From NCBI GenBank assembly GCA_002067095.1, contig MVQD01000035.1:34483-98482 (forward strand): 64,000 bases of DNA. Direction: 5' to 3'. Below, piece by piece: positions 52,951 to 62,010 of this stretch. The notes beneath the pieces were generated by a model. It ran no database searches, was not told where the DNA came from, and saw nothing but the letters and a program-made list of their open reading frames with translations. Source of the stretch: Methanoregulaceae archaeon PtaB.Bin056. GTDB taxonomy: Archaea > Halobacteriota > Methanomicrobia > Methanomicrobiales > Methanospirillaceae. The translations under genes and the position numbers were made by a program. Each line of letters begins with the position of its first letter. Within the stretch, counting starts at the first letter, position 1.

Positions 52951-53155
52951 AATTCACGAGTGCGGTACATGAAGCGGAACGCCCCGCTCCCAACTGATTC
53001 TGTTCAAAGATCGTTTCTCTCGGATCTTTTCCCCTCCGGGCGGAATTGCCTGCAGCGGTCCTGTTCCCGGCGCTCTTCAGCGGGTGCGGGGTTCTCTCTT
53101 CACAGTGGTGGATTTCGTGCCGGAAATGGCTGCGGGGGAAGGATTGCATGAACAA

Positions 53156-53992
53156 TCACTCTACGGAAAGGACGATGTCCAGGCGTTCAAGGTTGAGATT
53201 TACCGTCGGACTGTTGTTATGGTAAATCATGTATTGAGGGTAATTTGTAGATTTATATGTAAGGTTATTATTAGCAGCCAAACTTGAATTCGTGGTATTA
53301 TATAACGAAGTTGGGAGACTGCCGCTAAACTCTAAAGTAACATTTGTCACGTTGTAAAGAAGTACAGGAACAGAAGATATTACCGTAATTCCGAACTGCG
53401 CAATCCCGTTGCCGCTTATCACATTTCGTGTGCTGGGAGTCATATTTACATAAGCAATTGTGAACCCGTCCCTGTTCGTAACTGTTATCAGGTCTTTGGC
53501 AAACTTTGCCTGTTCCTCGGGCATTCTCCTCTCCAGCAGGAGAGGCGTAGTCACGTTTCCCTTGGTGACATTCACAACACCATCCTGCCACGTGTAGCCC
53601 TGCGCTATCCAGAAATTGGATACAGGGGTGTATGTAACGTTAGATAAATACACTTCATAAGTGGAACTCTCGTTAATTGTCAATGTAATCACTGCTTCAT
53701 TTTCAGATATTTCGGTTTTTAGTTCTCCTCCTGATCGGAGATTATTGAACATGATATCTCCCCCTCCGAGGGGAACAGGTATGGAGAGAGAGCCATTGTG
53801 CTTATAAAAAATCGCATCCCTTATCGCGGAATCGATTCGCACCATCCCCTCTTCGACCTGCTTCAGGTGCTGGACTTCAGACTGCTGTTTCAGCCCGGGC
53901 AGGTATATAGTGTTCCACAGGGAAAAGAGGGAGACAACGACGGTCAGAACGAGCATCATCGCCACCACTGGGGATAGCGCATCGTCATTCAT
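53156..53992 (-). CDS. Pilin-like protein, third type (pilin 2)
   Basis: A 278-residue protein with a very short leader (NDD) before ALSPVVAMMLVLTVVVSLFSLW, a pilin-like hydrophobic segment without the usual GVMLML. After this comes LKQQSEVQHLKQVEEGMVRIDSAI, a helical stretch, then a long Asn/Thr/Ser-rich beta region. The long body and different N-terminus set it apart from types A and B; it may be a minor pilin or tip component. Its ATG overlaps the stop of the pilin 1 gene by four bases. Confidence 0.78.
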   Translation of the reverse strand: MNDDALSPVVAMMLVLTVVVSLFSLWNTIYLPGLKQQSEVQHLKQVEEGMVRIDSAIRDAIFYKHNGSLSIPVPLGGGDIMFNNLRSGGELKTEISENEAVITLTINESSTYEVYLSNVTYTPVSNFWIAQGYTWQDGVVNVTKGNVTTPLLLERRMPEEQAKFAKDLITVTNRDGFTIAYVNMTPSTRNVISGNGIAQFGITVISSVPVLLYNVTNVTLEFSGSLPTSLYNTTNSSLAANNNLTYKSTNYPQYMIYHNNSPTVNLNLERLDIVLSVE

Positions 53993-54417
53993 GGCACCAC
54001 TCCGGCATATAGAACTGCCCTGGAAGTCGCGAGACGGATGGACTCCCCGCTCGACAGGGCTCCGCCCGGCTTCCCCGCTTCGATCCGATCGCCAAGATCA
54101 AAAAGGACATGGGGATCTGTAAATTCCACTCCGTTCAAAAGGAAGGTGGCGTTCTCGGTCCCGTTGATAAGTACCTTTAAGTCCCCGGCCTCGATGGCAT
54201 CTCCACCCTTGTGGTGAAACGTGACGGAACCGGGGCCATTCTTCTCTATCAGCACCGTCACGCTCGGCTCCCTCGGTGGCGGGAGAAGGCTCTGGGCATT
54301 GATAGAGACGAGCCCGATGACGATCACCACCAGAGCAAGCATCAGCATCTCGCCGACAATGCTCGACACCGCTTCGCCATCGTCGGTTTTCCCCCGGAAT
54401 TTCGATCTATAGCACAT
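53989..54417 (-). CDS. Small pilin-like protein (pilin 1)
   Basis: A protein of 142 residues (ATG at 54417; 54423 also possible). The leader CYRSKFRGKTDDGE precedes AVSSIVGEMLMLALVVIVIGLV. A Glu in the hydrophobic stretch (GEMLML) resembles the conserved Glu5-type residue of type IV pilins, unlike the GVMLML of the other genes here. The exposed part has GSVTFHHKGGDAIEAGDLKVLING, a type A-like block. Its start lies inside the 3' end of gspF (11-17 base overlap), so it is cotranslated with the secretion genes. Confidence 0.8.
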   Translation of the reverse strand: MCYRSKFRGKTDDGEAVSSIVGEMLMLALVVIVIGLVSINAQSLLPPPREPSVTVLIEKNGPGSVTFHHKGGDAIEAGDLKVLINGTENATFLLNGVEFTDPHVLFDLGDRIEAGKPGGALSSGESIRLATSRAVLYAGVVP

Positions 54418-56218
54418 ACGCAAACATCACCACCGCAGCGATGAGAAACAGGATCACGTGCTTGAACCCGGCCATGATGCTCCCCGAAGAGAGCTGGCCG
54501 GCCATGATCCCCGAGAAGAACCCGAGGATGATTGACATCCTGAACATATCGAGTACATTGCCGGAAATGTCGATATTCGTCTTTAGGTTCTCAAACGATG
54601 AGATGAACGAGACGTTCAGCTGGTACGCGGTATACAGGAAAATCCCGAAGGAGAGGTAGATGATCATGATGTATGCAAACGATACGGTGTATCGTTCCCT
54701 CTTCATCTTCAGGTAGTGCTCCATGTCGCTGATGGCGATGAACAGGATGTCCCTGATGTAGTCGGTAACCTCGCTTGCACGGATGATCAGCGAGATCACC
54801 CGCTTGATCACCAGCACCCCGATGCGCTCTTCCAGCCGCACGAGTGCCGAAGTGATGCTGGTCCCGAAGCGGACGTCTTTTGACACCAGTTTCAGCTCCG
54901 AACTTAGAAGGCCGATCTTGGACTCGCTCATTAGCTTCACCGCACCCTGGAGAGTCATGCCGATATCCTTCAGGTCAAGGAGTTCCCTCAAGAAGTCAGG
55001 GACCTGGGCCTCGACCTGATGGACGTAGTAACGACGGATCTCGTATGCGATTACGAGCGGGGCCAGGATGGCCATTATCAGGATGCATACCAGGATCTCT
55101 CCGGGATACTTCGGGAATACCCCCTGGAATGCGCCCAGCATGGACAGGACTACGATTACCGATCCCGTGATGGTGCCGAGAACAATGCCGAACCGGTAAT
55201 CGGACATGTAGTAACGGATGGGGTTCCTGATAATCGAGGCGATGCGGAGCAGCCTCTTCCGCGCCGCTATTTTCTGGGTGAACTTTTTATCAGGGGCTTG
55301 CGTGTCAGTGACCCGGATCCCGGTCCCGAATTCGGTGCTCTTGCTCTCGCGGTAGGTGATCTCCACGTTTTCGCCTGGGACGACGATGGACAGTATCCAG
55401 ACCATTGCAGCGGCACCGAGGGGAAGGCCGATGAAGAAGTAGGGCATCAGTGCCGAGAGCGTGGACTGGCCGCTCATGTTCTCGGCGACCGCCATGATCA
55501 TCACCGCGATCGGGGCGGCCACGAACGCGGTGACGTAGACCTCCGCCATGATCTCCATCGTCTTGAGCGCCATGTCGAGTTCCTTCTCCGCCACTTCACG
55601 GTAATGCTCCGCCCGGGACGCGAGGAACGCGGGGAGGTCACCCCCGCTCTCGAACATCAGGATGAGATCGTCCAGGAGTTTCTTCAGGTTCTCGGAAGGT
55701 GTGGTGCTGCTCAGGTTGCGGATCGCGGTGATAAGGTCGTCCCCGAAGAGCTCGACGTCCCGGACAATCATCCCGAACTCTTTTGAGACCTCGCCATAGA
55801 GATCCTCCTGCTCGTAGACCCCGCGGATTGCATTGTACATGGTGAGGGTGGTCGAGAGCGCCTGCATATAGGTAATGGCATAGGGGAGGTCCATCTCGAT
55901 CCGGGCGCATCTCCCCTTCGCCGAGAGCATCGGCTGGAAGTAGAGACCCAGGAATACCATGGCTGCCGGAATCACGAGAATACACACGTCCTGCACGAAA
56001 GGGGGATACGGTTTTAAGATTGTGAACCGGATCGACAGGAGGTGGAACACCACCACCGCCATGATGCCGCCCGCGACGGCAAGGCCGGTCTGGACGAGGA
56101 TCTCCCGTGTGTATTCGTGATACGATTTCTTGATCCTTGCGGCCCGGAGGTTCCTGGAAAACACTTCACGGTCGAAGATGCGGTCCTTGAACGTCCCGAA
56201 TCCTTCACTCATCTGCAC
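54407..56218 (-). CDS. GspF/TadC-type membrane platform protein, two T2SSF domains
   Basis: A 603-residue integral membrane protein. Two T2SSF domains are seen: at about 105-265 (YAITYMQALSTTLTMYNAIRGVYE, YREVAEKELDMALKTMEIMAE) and about 405-540 (VPDFLRELLDLKDIGMTLQGAVKLM). Membrane helices are near 40-95, 225-280, 345-400 and 520-600. Duplicated GspF domains are usual in archaeal pilus and archaellum platforms (FlaJ/ArlJ class). It anchors the assembly ATPase at the membrane. Its ATG overlaps the ATPase gene by 14 bases. Confidence 0.88.
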   Translation of the reverse strand: MQMSEGFGTFKDRIFDREVFSRNLRAARIKKSYHEYTREILVQTGLAVAGGIMAVVVFHLLSIRFTILKPYPPFVQDVCILVIPAAMVFLGLYFQPMLSAKGRCARIEMDLPYAITYMQALSTTLTMYNAIRGVYEQEDLYGEVSKEFGMIVRDVELFGDDLITAIRNLSSTTPSENLKKLLDDLILMFESGGDLPAFLASRAEHYREVAEKELDMALKTMEIMAEVYVTAFVAAPIAVMIMAVAENMSGQSTLSALMPYFFIGLPLGAAAMVWILSIVVPGENVEITYRESKSTEFGTGIRVTDTQAPDKKFTQKIAARKRLLRIASIIRNPIRYYMSDYRFGIVLGTITGSVIVVLSMLGAFQGVFPKYPGEILVCILIMAILAPLVIAYEIRRYYVHQVEAQVPDFLRELLDLKDIGMTLQGAVKLMSESKIGLLSSELKLVSKDVRFGTSITSALVRLEERIGVLVIKRVISLIIRASEVTDYIRDILFIAISDMEHYLKMKRERYTVSFAYIMIIYLSFGIFLYTAYQLNVSFISSFENLKTNIDISGNVLDMFRMSIILGFFSGIMAGQLSSGSIMAGFKHVILFLIAAVVMFAYVL

Positions 56219-57902
56219 CGGCCGCCTCCTTCCCGTCCGAGAAGCGTGCGGACTTCCTCATCAGGTGGAATACGCTGCTCACCTGGTCCGAACGGAGAAT
56301 CCCCTTCTGGGCCATCATCCCGAGCGTGTGAGCACGGAGCGCAAGCTGGTCCTCGACTTCGCTCCTGGACCACCCACGGGAATACGCGATGCTGTCAAGG
56401 ACCCTTGAATGGTTGAAGTTCCTCTCGAACGTGTCGGAACGCGGGTTCCAGCGATACAATTCATGGGGGCGGATCGTCGCCGTACTATCCACCGATATCT
56501 CGTTGAGGGAGAGGCATCGGCGTACTGCTCTGCCTTCCTGGAACTGGAGGAGCTGGATTACCATGAGGTCGAGGGCCCCGAACATCGCACGCGGCACATT
56601 GATTGGGGGATTGACCAGCCGGTTGATCGACTCCTCCACGCTCCCCGCATGCAGGGTGGAATAGGTGGTATGCCCCGTGTTCATGGCCTGGAAGAGTGTC
56701 TGGGCTTCGGGCCCCCGGACCTCCCCCACAACGATGTACTCGGGGCGCTGGCGCAGGGATGCACGGAGAAGCGAGAAGAGGTCGATATCTCCCTTTCCCG
56801 ACTGTGTCGACGTCTCCCGGGTCTTAGTCGGGAGCCAGTTCTTGTGGGGGAGCTGGATCTCCCGCGTGTCCTCGAGGGAGACAATCTTTGCAGTGAGGGG
56901 GATGAAGTAGGAGATTGCGTTCATCGTCGAAGTCTTGCCGCTGGCAGTCCCGCCGACAATGATCATGCTCTTCCGGTTCTCCACGGCAAGCCAGATATAC
57001 GCAAGGATCTCGGGGTTGTAGGTCCCGTACCGTATAAGGCTGACTGGCGTCATGGGATCGCTCTTGAAACGACGGATCGTAAAGGAACTCCCTTTCGAAG
57101 ACACCACGTCTGTATAGGTGATCTGTGCCCTCGAGCCGTCCGGGAGCGGTGCATCGAGGAGCGGTGACGAGATGGAGACCTGCTTGTCCGCCTTCTGGGA
57201 GAGTTTCAATACGTAACGGTTCAGTTCCTGGGCGGTAAAATGGACCGAGGTGGGGATGGAGCCGTATTCGGTGTGGTACACGAAGACCGGGGAGGTATAG
57301 CCGTTACAGCTGATATCCTCGATGAACTGGTCGTGCATCAGCGGGTCGATGGGACCGTAACCCTGCAGGTTCCGCTCGAGGTAATAGTGGATCACTGCCA
57401 CCCTGTCATCCGGAAGTCCCGGCGTGAAACGGGAGATCGCCCTTTTCACGTCGTCGTGCGAAAGATGGATGTCCTCCTTCCGGTGCATGGAATCGTAAAT
57501 GAGCACGTCGCGCAGGTAGTCGTGCACTTCCTCGAGAAGGATGCGCTCTCTGCTGCTGACATCTGGTTCTGTGACCTCGTACAGGATATCGAAGAGCTCG
57601 TTCTCGATTATGGACGCGTAGCAGAATCCCCGTTTCAGCCAGTACCGGTCACGTACTTTTCCATTGCCGCCCACTTCCGTTCCCGGCATGAAAGGAGGGG
57701 CATCCGGTTCGGCAAGGATAGGACCCGCAGCACCGCCATTGTTATTCTTCTTTCCCAAGAACCAGGCCAGGGACGAAAACGAAGACCGCTTCCCGGGAGA
57801 GGCTTCGTGATCGGCTTTCCCGGTGTCCGAACCCCCATTATCACCCGGTTCTATTGTCCTGCCACAACGAAACAGGGAAGATATCGACCGTGACGGCGGC
57901 AT
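56205..57902 (-). CDS. GspE/FlaI-type secretion ATPase
   Basis: A 565-residue ATPase of the type II/IV secretion family. Walker A is GGTASGKTS (about 315), then the Asp box SLEDTREIQLPH, Walker B EYIVVGEVRGPEA and the His box GHTTYSTLHAGS. The N-terminal 60 residues are low-complexity. The protein drives pilin assembly together with GspF. The HHF-like start region YGPIDPLMHDQFIEDISCNGY is the archaeal pattern. Its ATG overlaps the stop of the TPR gene by one base (TAATG). Confidence 0.9.
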   Translation of the reverse strand: MPPSRSISSLFRCGRTIEPGDNGGSDTGKADHEASPGKRSSFSSLAWFLGKKNNNGGAAGPILAEPDAPPFMPGTEVGGNGKVRDRYWLKRGFCYASIIENELFDILYEVTEPDVSSRERILLEEVHDYLRDVLIYDSMHRKEDIHLSHDDVKRAISRFTPGLPDDRVAVIHYYLERNLQGYGPIDPLMHDQFIEDISCNGYTSPVFVYHTEYGSIPTSVHFTAQELNRYVLKLSQKADKQVSISSPLLDAPLPDGSRAQITYTDVVSSKGSSFTIRRFKSDPMTPVSLIRYGTYNPEILAYIWLAVENRKSMIIVGGTASGKTSTMNAISYFIPLTAKIVSLEDTREIQLPHKNWLPTKTRETSTQSGKGDIDLFSLLRASLRQRPEYIVVGEVRGPEAQTLFQAMNTGHTTYSTLHAGSVEESINRLVNPPINVPRAMFGALDLMVIQLLQFQEGRAVRRCLSLNEISVDSTATIRPHELYRWNPRSDTFERNFNHSRVLDSIAYSRGWSRSEVEDQLALRAHTLGMMAQKGILRSDQVSSVFHLMRKSARFSDGKEAAGADE

Positions 57903-60142
57903 TAAAGGAGCCCCTCCTCCCTTCCCTCGGAATGGAAGATGATTTTTGGTACGTTCTTTGAATAATCTCCTGGAAGGGGGTAATCCTCACGGTCACCATG
58001 TACCCTGGCCTGATTCCTTCGCCGTTCGACTCCTGACGAGTCCTCGCCCTTATCATCGATTTCCTTTCCGACTCTCAAAGGCGCATGCCTGCAGGCTTCC
58101 TCCGCCAGACCGATCCCCCGGCTCACCCGGTCGTTCTCCGGCATGAGGAGGCTGGCTTTCCTGAACGCCTCCAGCGCTTCTGCAGGACGCCCTGATTTCA
58201 ACAGGGAGTACCCCAGGCAGCTCCATGCATTGCCGTCACCAGAAGACTCCAGCGTGATGTGGGCAAACGCCTTCGCGGCATCGTGGTATTTGCCGGATGA
58301 ATAGAGAGACGCTCCCAGCTTGTGCCATAAGGTAAGGTCCCGGCGCGCGATCCGTAACGCACGGGCGTAGACCTTTGCCGAAGAGAGGGATTCTCCCGCT
58401 TCACGGAGGGCGTCCCCCCACGATATCATGTATTCTGCTGTCGTTGGGGAGAGAGATGCAGCCCTTTCCCATGCGGCGGCCTCTTCCCTGTGGTCTCCCA
58501 CAATACGGAGAACCAGCGCCATCTCCTTCCATGCCTCTGCATTGCCCGGCATGATCGCCAGGGCATTGTCATATTCTTTCAACGCTTCCCTTTCTCTTCC
58601 GGCACGGTGGAGGATGCGTCCCTTCTCGAGGATCAGGGAGGTTTCGCGGGTTTCGTCCCCGATTGCCCTGTCCAGGATGGAGAGCGCATCATCCGTTCTC
58701 CCCAGTTCCGCGAGTATGACGGCCTTCTCCAGTATGAGTGCCGAAGAAGAGGGATCCATGCCGAGCGCGCGATCGCATGACTGGAGCGCTTCATGATCCC
58801 TCTTCATGCCATGGAGCACCCGTGCCCTTAACGACCAGATATCCACTGAGTGAGGATTGAGCGAGAGGGCCTTGTCGCAAGCGTCGAGAGCCTCCTTCCA
58901 TCTGCGCGTGCTCTCGAGCGTTTCACCATACAGTTTCAGGATTTCAAATGTGCTTTCCTCTTTTTTCATTGATGTTTCACATATAGCCAGTGCTTCTTCC
59001 GTTCTCCCGAGTTTCAGGAGCGCTGACGCCTTCAGGACATAAATCCCGGGATATTGCCGGATTTCATGGCACTCTTTTTCAAATTCCTGGAGAGCCTCCT
59101 TATACATCCCCATGGCATAATAGGAGAGCCCGCGCAATCCTTGAGTATCAATCTCCGAGCCCGAAAGAACCCTGTCGTACCCCTCGATAATCTGTTGCCG
59201 GTTCTCCGGGTCTCCCTCGCACCCTGGATATCCGCAGGAAGGATCGAATTCCCCTCCCGCCATCTGCAGCGGCCCCGGGTTACTCAGATACGACCGGTCG
59301 CGTTCCATGGAAGGACTTTTATTGTTGGATTCACGGGCTTTTCCGCGAAATGAGGCGGCGATGCCATCGAATAACGTATTTTTCGGCTGCGACGCATCGC
59401 CTGATACCAGACCGCCCTGCTGGATTCCGCCAACCTTTAGGGCCGTCGATTTCCGGCGCATATTGCCAGGGAAACCAATTTTTAAACGACCCGGCCGGGT
59501 TTTCCCCGGAGCGCTGCTTCCATCGGGTCCCCGGGCAGGCGATGCCTTCACTTTTCTCTTTTTATTCCATATTCCAAGCGAAACCGCGCAAACCACGATG
59601 ATTCCCCCAACGCCAAGAATGAGGATAAGGGGATTTTCTGTGATTCCCTGCAGGGGGCTGCTTGCCCTGACGCGGTTTAACCTCTCCTTCACCAGTGGGT
59701 TGTCCGGTTCCAGCGCCGCAGCCCTCGCATAGGACTCGCGTGCATCGGTCGTCCTTCCCAGGGACGAGAGCGCGTCACCGCGGTACATCCATGCCGGTGT
59801 GTTCCCGGGGTCCCGGTCGAGGACAACCTCAAAGGCGAGGATCGCGTCCTGTGCTCTTCCGAGCGAGAGGAGTGCGATGCCCCGGTTCACACGCGCGGGC
59901 AGGTATGCCGGGTCGGCCGATATTGCCTGGTCAAAGAGACCAAGGGCCCCCGAAGGGTCCCCGGTTTGAAGCAAGGCCGCGCCCTCCTCGGTCAGCGCTG
60001 CCGCGTCCTGTGCCCATGCGGTCTGGCTCATGAAGGAGATGAGACAGATGAGGAGAACTGCCATCGCGAGCGTACGTAACCAACGCCCCGCTCCATGAAG
60101 GCATGCGATGGATCCAGTTGGAGGGATGTGCGGGAAATTCAT
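57902..60142 (-). CDS. TPR-repeat membrane protein of the pilus locus
   Basis: A 746-residue protein. A signal-like helix (about 24-42) is followed by a first set of about three TPR units (about 47-150). A membrane helix (ENPLILILGVGGIIVVCAV, about 168-192) comes next, then a basic low-complexity linker. A second set of about ten TPR units (about 330-690) is full of W..L/A..LG/Y/A..P patterns. The layout puts TPR arrays on both sides of the membrane: the first outside and the second in the cytoplasm. It is the first gene of the secretion operon, so it may recruit pilins or the ATPase; the sequence does not show which. Confidence 0.85.
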   Translation of the reverse strand: MNFPHIPPTGSIACLHGAGRWLRTLAMAVLLICLISFMSQTAWAQDAAALTEEGAALLQTGDPSGALGLFDQAISADPAYLPARVNRGIALLSLGRAQDAILAFEVVLDRDPGNTPAWMYRGDALSSLGRTTDARESYARAAALEPDNPLVKERLNRVRASSPLQGITENPLILILGVGGIIVVCAVSLGIWNKKRKVKASPARGPDGSSAPGKTRPGRLKIGFPGNMRRKSTALKVGGIQQGGLVSGDASQPKNTLFDGIAASFRGKARESNNKSPSMERDRSYLSNPGPLQMAGGEFDPSCGYPGCEGDPENRQQIIEGYDRVLSGSEIDTQGLRGLSYYAMGMYKEALQEFEKECHEIRQYPGIYVLKASALLKLGRTEEALAICETSMKKEESTFEILKLYGETLESTRRWKEALDACDKALSLNPHSVDIWSLRARVLHGMKRDHEALQSCDRALGMDPSSSALILEKAVILAELGRTDDALSILDRAIGDETRETSLILEKGRILHRAGREREALKEYDNALAIMPGNAEAWKEMALVLRIVGDHREEAAAWERAASLSPTTAEYMISWGDALREAGESLSSAKVYARALRIARRDLTLWHKLGASLYSSGKYHDAAKAFAHITLESSGDGNAWSCLGYSLLKSGRPAEALEAFRKASLLMPENDRVSRGIGLAEEACRHAPLRVGKEIDDKGEDSSGVERRRNQARVHGDREDYPLPGDYSKNVPKIIFHSEGREEGLL

Positions 60143-60551
60143 GGGGGATCCCTGATATTAAGAATACTGACGGTTATTAACATATTATCTCATACTTTTA
60201 TTTCAGTTTTGTCTATCATGACTGATCTAGGCTCATTTTACGAATGACCAGAAGCCCTGATGCGGGATCTCTTTGATCATCACCTCTCGCCTGGACGCCC
60301 AATATTTCGGGGTATCCTCCACTCTGGCCATGCTCCCCCAGACGCGTGGGGCTCTTCCCGCGAGGAGGGTGTATCACAGGATAGTCGGTATATCCGGTCT
60401 CGACCGCCAGGTGCCTGGTCACCAGTACTTTCGCCATCATGGGGATGGACACCAGGAGGCCCCCTCGCGACAGGGAACTCTACCGTGATGCAATTCTGGA
60501 TTGTATGGCCGGGGCCAGGACCCTGGCATTGGATACCGCTGCACTTCGTCA
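60143..60551. other. Region between the TPR gene and the CbiA/CfbB-like gene
   Basis: The part next to the TPR gene (60143-60210) is AT-rich and holds its promoter (TATA-like AATATGTTAATAA on the minus strand). Between about 60230 and 60550 several frames are open on both strands, but only one small frame (60233-60331, minus strand) has a protein-like composition. Confidence 0.4.
60233..60331 (-). CDS. Possible small protein of 32 residues
   Basis: ATG 60331 to TGA 60233. The product is mixed-charge with aromatic residues (EDTPKYWASRREV, then FWSFVK at the end), unlike the random-looking frames around it. The spacing of the GGGGGAG tract to the ATG is too short for a normal ribosome-binding site, so support is weak. 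It could also be the tail of a vanished gene. Confidence 0.22.
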   Translation of the reverse strand: MARVEDTPKYWASRREVMIKEIPHQGFWSFVK

Positions 60552-61895
60552 TTATCCTGTTCTCCTCCGAAAGTCCGAAGCGGCAGCGACAAAACGCCGG
60601 CAGAAAGAATCGCTGAAGTATGCATGGGTATAGGCCCCGATAACCCCCCATTCGGTCAGCCCGTCGTATCCGCCTCCGATCCCGTTGCCCATCATGAGGC
60701 GGATTCCAAACCTGGCATCGGGATCGCACTCGACCCGGGAATAGTGGAATTCATGGCCACGGAGAGAGATGCCCCCCGTCCATGAACAAGACCCCCTGGC
60801 ATACCTCCCTTTCACGTATCCCAGTGCCTGTATCTTTGTACTCATCTCTGCCTTTGCCGGCAGCACTCCTGCCATCCGGTACGTTTGGTCAGTCGAAAGA
60901 GACCTGCACAGGTACATGAGCCCGCCGCATTCCCCGTAGATCGGCATGCCAGATTCCGCCATATCTCGAATGGAATGCCTGCAGCGCGAACCCTCGAGCT
61001 CTTTTGCATACAATTCCGGGTAGCCCCCGCCAAGATAGATGGCATCCACGTCCGGCACGAGGTCGTCCATAGGGGAGAAGAACCGGATTCCGGCCCCCGC
61101 CCTGGCGAGCCGGTCGATATTATCCTGGTAATAAAAGCAGAATGCAGGGTCGCGGGCAACCCCGATAACTGCACGCGTCTCTCTCTCAATCGTTTCTGGA
61201 GGGAATTGGGGGATCCCCAGGAAAGGAGCATTCCGGGCTGCTTCCAGTATCCGTTCGATGTCGCAGGATTCCCGGACGATCCTCCCGTAGGCCTGCATCC
61301 CTCCGGACTCGTGGGCCATGACGAGGCCGAGGTGGCGTCCGCCGATTTCATCCCCCCTCCGGTGAGGGATCCATCCGAATACAGGGACCGGCCCCCGACT
61401 TCCAATCATCTCCCGGTGCCTCTCTGACGCGATCCGGTTGAAGACGACCCCTGCTATCCGGATACGGGGATCGAAATCACAAAATCCCCTGACCATCGCA
61501 AGGGCGCTCCTTGATGCAGCGTACGCGTCCACAACGAGGATAACCGGTGCCCTGAGGATCCGGGCGACGTGAGCAGTGCTGGCGATGTCGGTGTCGTCGA
61601 TTCCGTCAAAGAGCCCCATGACACCCTCAATCACAGATATATCCGCATCTTTAGACGCGGAGAAAAACGTCCGGAGGACTCCTGCTTCTCCCATCATGAA
61701 AGGGTCAAGGTTGCGCGAAGTCCTCCCGCACAGAAGCGAGTGGTGGGAAGGATCGATGAAGTCCGGCCCTGTCTTGAATGGCTGGACCCGGAAACCAAGC
61801 TCCGTGAGCGCTGCCATCAGACCACTTGCAACAGTGGTCTTTCCGCAACCGCTGTGAGTGCCTGCAATTACAATTCGGGGAGTGGTTATCCGCAT
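60552..61895 (-). CDS. CbiA/CfbB-type a,c-diamide synthase
   Basis: A 447-residue amidotransferase. The N-terminal domain is a dethiobiotin-synthetase-like P-loop fold (GTHSGCGKTTVASGLM, about 12-27, and FKTGPDFIDPSHH). The C-terminal class I glutamine amidotransferase domain has the nucleophile Cys in YGECGGLMYL and the His in EFHYSR. The reaction amidates two acetate side chains of a corrinoid or sirohydrochlorin with glutamine and ATP. In methanogens the same fold serves B12 (CbiA, cobyrinate) and F430 (CfbB, Ni-sirohydrochlorin). The two cannot be told apart here. It is followed upstream by a BtuF-like gene 115 bases away, which leans towards B12. Confidence 0.88.
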   Translation of the reverse strand: MRITTPRIVIAGTHSGCGKTTVASGLMAALTELGFRVQPFKTGPDFIDPSHHSLLCGRTSRNLDPFMMGEAGVLRTFFSASKDADISVIEGVMGLFDGIDDTDIASTAHVARILRAPVILVVDAYAASRSALAMVRGFCDFDPRIRIAGVVFNRIASERHREMIGSRGPVPVFGWIPHRRGDEIGGRHLGLVMAHESGGMQAYGRIVRESCDIERILEAARNAPFLGIPQFPPETIERETRAVIGVARDPAFCFYYQDNIDRLARAGAGIRFFSPMDDLVPDVDAIYLGGGYPELYAKELEGSRCRHSIRDMAESGMPIYGECGGLMYLCRSLSTDQTYRMAGVLPAKAEMSTKIQALGYVKGRYARGSCSWTGGISLRGHEFHYSRVECDPDARFGIRLMMGNGIGGGYDGLTEWGVIGAYTHAYFSDSFCRRFVAAASDFRRRTG

Positions 61896-62010
61896 GCAAC
61901 CCTCCCGGCCCTGTATCTGCCGCCGGGACTGCCCCCTGTTGCTGGCAGATGGATATTCCCCCGGCAGCCGGGAAGGGACTGACTGTGTCTTTCTCCCGTC
62001 CTTAAGTTCA

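Noticed and set aside
60439..60633. + strand frame of 64 codons next to the CbiA/CfbB-like gene
   Set aside because: Its second half is antisense to the certain C-terminus of the CbiA/CfbB-like protein; no ribosome-binding site.
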